From assembly GCA_937860165.1 (NCBI GenBank), contig CALMBE010000772.1, positions 1 through 6,441 of the forward strand: DNA of 6,441 nt, written 5' to 3'. This DNA comes from an uncultured Planctomycetaceae bacterium. Lineage in GTDB: Bacteria > Planctomycetota > Planctomycetia > Pirellulales > Lacipirellulaceae. Below the pieces are notes generated by a model. That model was not told the DNA's origin. It did no database searches and worked only from the letters and a program-made list of their open reading frames with translations. Below, piece by piece: positions 5,350 through 6,441 of the stretch (the first letter of the stretch is position 1; each line of letters opens with the position of its first letter). Position numbers and translations under genes: made by a program.

Positions 5350-6381
5350 ATGGCACGAAGCAACGGACGATGGGGACGGCTCCGACGCGTCCTGAACGAA
5401 GATCTATCGAACAGTGGGATCGTCACGCGACCCTCTGAAGACTCTCCTGGCGACACGCCCAGATACGGCGCCGGTGCCAATATCGAGAACCATCCACAGA
5501 TAACGGATTACATCCCCCGCCGCCTGGGAAAGGTCGGTGCGATGATTGCCGCTGGGGCAGTTTGTGGGCTGCTGGCCGAGGTGGTTTCTCATCACGCTCA
5601 CCAGCTTGGCAATTTCTTCCCGGGTGATTCGCCCACTGAAGCTGCCGCACTCGTTGCCGATCGCATGGTAGCCTGGACATCGACAGTGGTACTACTGTTG
5701 ATCGCTGCTGGAGCCCATGTGGTTTACTTGCTCAAGCGGCATCGGATCGACGATATGCGCGGCCGGTATCGTTCTTGGAGAATAGCCGGTTGGCTGGCAC
5801 TTCTGGTGAGTGCTGACACCGTGGTAGGCTTACATGCCCTGATTGGTCAGGCGCTGGCCCAAGTAACAGGCTGGCACCTGTTGCCTGCGGGCGCTGGTTG
5901 GTGGCTGATACCTTCCTGCTTCGTCGGTGGCTATGTGCTGCTTTGTTTGACCCTGAATGCGCTAGAATGTCGGACCGCCGGGGTGGCATTTATCCTGGCA
6001 ACCTGTTGCTATATCATCGCGGGGATCTCGGTGGTTGGTTGGACAGCCACTAGCTCGGTCTGGACCGAGTCTATCAACCGCACACTTCCGTTGGCTGGGC
6101 ATTTATTTGCCTTACTCGCTACGCTGCTTACCGCCCGATACGTCGTGCTCGACGTTCAGGGTCTCATCGACCACCCTAGTCAAGCACCGCAAGAATCCCG
6201 CTCTGTCTCTCGATCCGGGGGACAAATCGTGCCTGACTCCGGCGAATCCATGGAAGGAGAGGACGAAGCCACTGTGTGGATCGACGGCAGCGACTCCTCG
6301 GAAGAAGACCCCTTCGATCGCCCCCTCTCCAAAGCCGAACACAAACGGCTCCGCAAACAGGGCCGAAACTGGGCTGCTTAG
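5350..6381 (+). CDS. Six-pass predicted membrane protein with charged C-terminal tail, function unknown
   Basis: From the ATG at 5350 this is a 343-aa protein. A soluble, Arg-rich then acidic N-terminus (1-58) is followed by about six membrane segments, near residues 59-79, 106-128, 143-168, 184-206, 210-231 and 246-269. The last 70 residues are hydrophilic: an acidic stretch (about 304-322, rich in Glu, Asp and Ser) and a basic end around LSKAEHKRLRKQ (326-337). No catalytic or transport motif is recognised. An even number of segments puts both ends on the same side, probably the cytoplasm given the Arg-rich N-terminus. Upstream in-frame starts exist (GTG 5098, ATG 5224), but the extra sequence has no domain, reads like translated non-coding DNA, and has no ribosome binding site. 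The ATG at 5350 also lacks a clear one, so the start is the least certain part. It is transcribed away from the cyclase gene. Confidence 0.72.
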   Translation: MARSNGRWGRLRRVLNEDLSNSGIVTRPSEDSPGDTPRYGAGANIENHPQITDYIPRRLGKVGAMIAAGAVCGLLAEVVSHHAHQLGNFFPGDSPTEAAALVADRMVAWTSTVVLLLIAAGAHVVYLLKRHRIDDMRGRYRSWRIAGWLALLVSADTVVGLHALIGQALAQVTGWHLLPAGAGWWLIPSCFVGGYVLLCLTLNALECRTAGVAFILATCCYIIAGISVVGWTATSSVWTESINRTLPLAGHLFALLATLLTARYVVLDVQGLIDHPSQAPQESRSVSRSGGQIVPDSGESMEGEDEATVWIDGSDSSEEDPFDRPLSKAEHKRLRKQGRNWAA

Positions 6382-6411
6382 CCTCTCAGGGCCGATCAAT
6401 TATTCATTGTG

Positions 6412-6441
6412 GGGTGCCATGCTCACGCTGGTACTCCGGCG
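6412..6441 (+). repeat. REP-like intergenic motif, right copy (cut by window edge)
   Basis: GGGTGCCATGCTCACG begins at 6412, 30 bp after the stop codon of the membrane-protein gene. It shares 14 of 16 bases with the left-end copy on the minus strand (17 to 2). Both copies run in the direction of the gene just ended. The sequence continues CTGGTACTCCGGCG to the window edge, where the second palindrome arm would be expected. A role as a transcript-end structure is inferred from position. Confidence 0.4.

Noticed and set aside
1..6441. CRISPR array, insertion sequence, tRNA or rRNA genes, toxin-antitoxin or defence system
   Set aside because: No regularly spaced repeats, transposase or nuclease motifs, tRNA-like folds or paired small toxin genes were seen on either strand.

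Overview
The window looks like a chromosomal segment from a planctomycete, most likely the Pirellula/Rhodopirellula side of the Planctomycetota. This is inferred from four things: moderate GC, weakly marked ribosome binding sites, an Ala/Ser/Thr/Pro-rich predicted secreted protein with little else to recognise, and intergenic palindromic repeats that resemble (from memory, not searched) those scattered through planctomycete genomes. Only two of the five genes can be named by family with confidence.

Layout. Bases 1-82 hold the end of a repeat-like motif and no gene. Four genes lie on the minus strand. Read in transcription order they are: a diguanylate cyclase with a degenerate HD-GYP domain, a PAS domain and an unidentified C-terminal domain (4918-2621); a 97-aa helical protein 62 bp downstream, probably in the same operon (2558-2265); a Mn-type superoxide dismutase, sodA (2048-1437); and a low-complexity predicted lipoprotein (1006-83). 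A divergent plus-strand gene (5350-6381) encodes a protein with about six membrane segments and a charged cytoplasmic-type tail. Between the divergent genes lies a roughly 430-bp intergenic region (4919-5349).

How the genes may work together. The diguanylate cyclase should make c-di-GMP. Its GGEEF active site and RxxD inhibitory site are intact, while the HD-GYP part has lost most of its metal ligands and is probably regulatory. Sod is an independent cytoplasmic antioxidant enzyme. Nothing in the sequence links the secreted and membrane proteins to either function.

The most unusual material is non-coding. (1) A 55-bp nested palindrome between the 97-aa gene and sodA contains two hairpins whose 6-nt loops are exactly complementary. 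(2) A near-consensus promoter (TTGACC, 16 bp, TATAAT) upstream of the lipoprotein gene is followed at once by two small hairpins and a run of seven U, which would give either an RNA of about 45 nt or an attenuated leader. (3) A GGGTGCCATG-type motif occurs at both ends of the window, each copy just past the stop codon of the outermost gene and oriented with that gene. (4) A direct repeat/dyad cluster lies in the leader of the cyclase gene. I see no clearly new multi-gene system such as a defence or mobile element.
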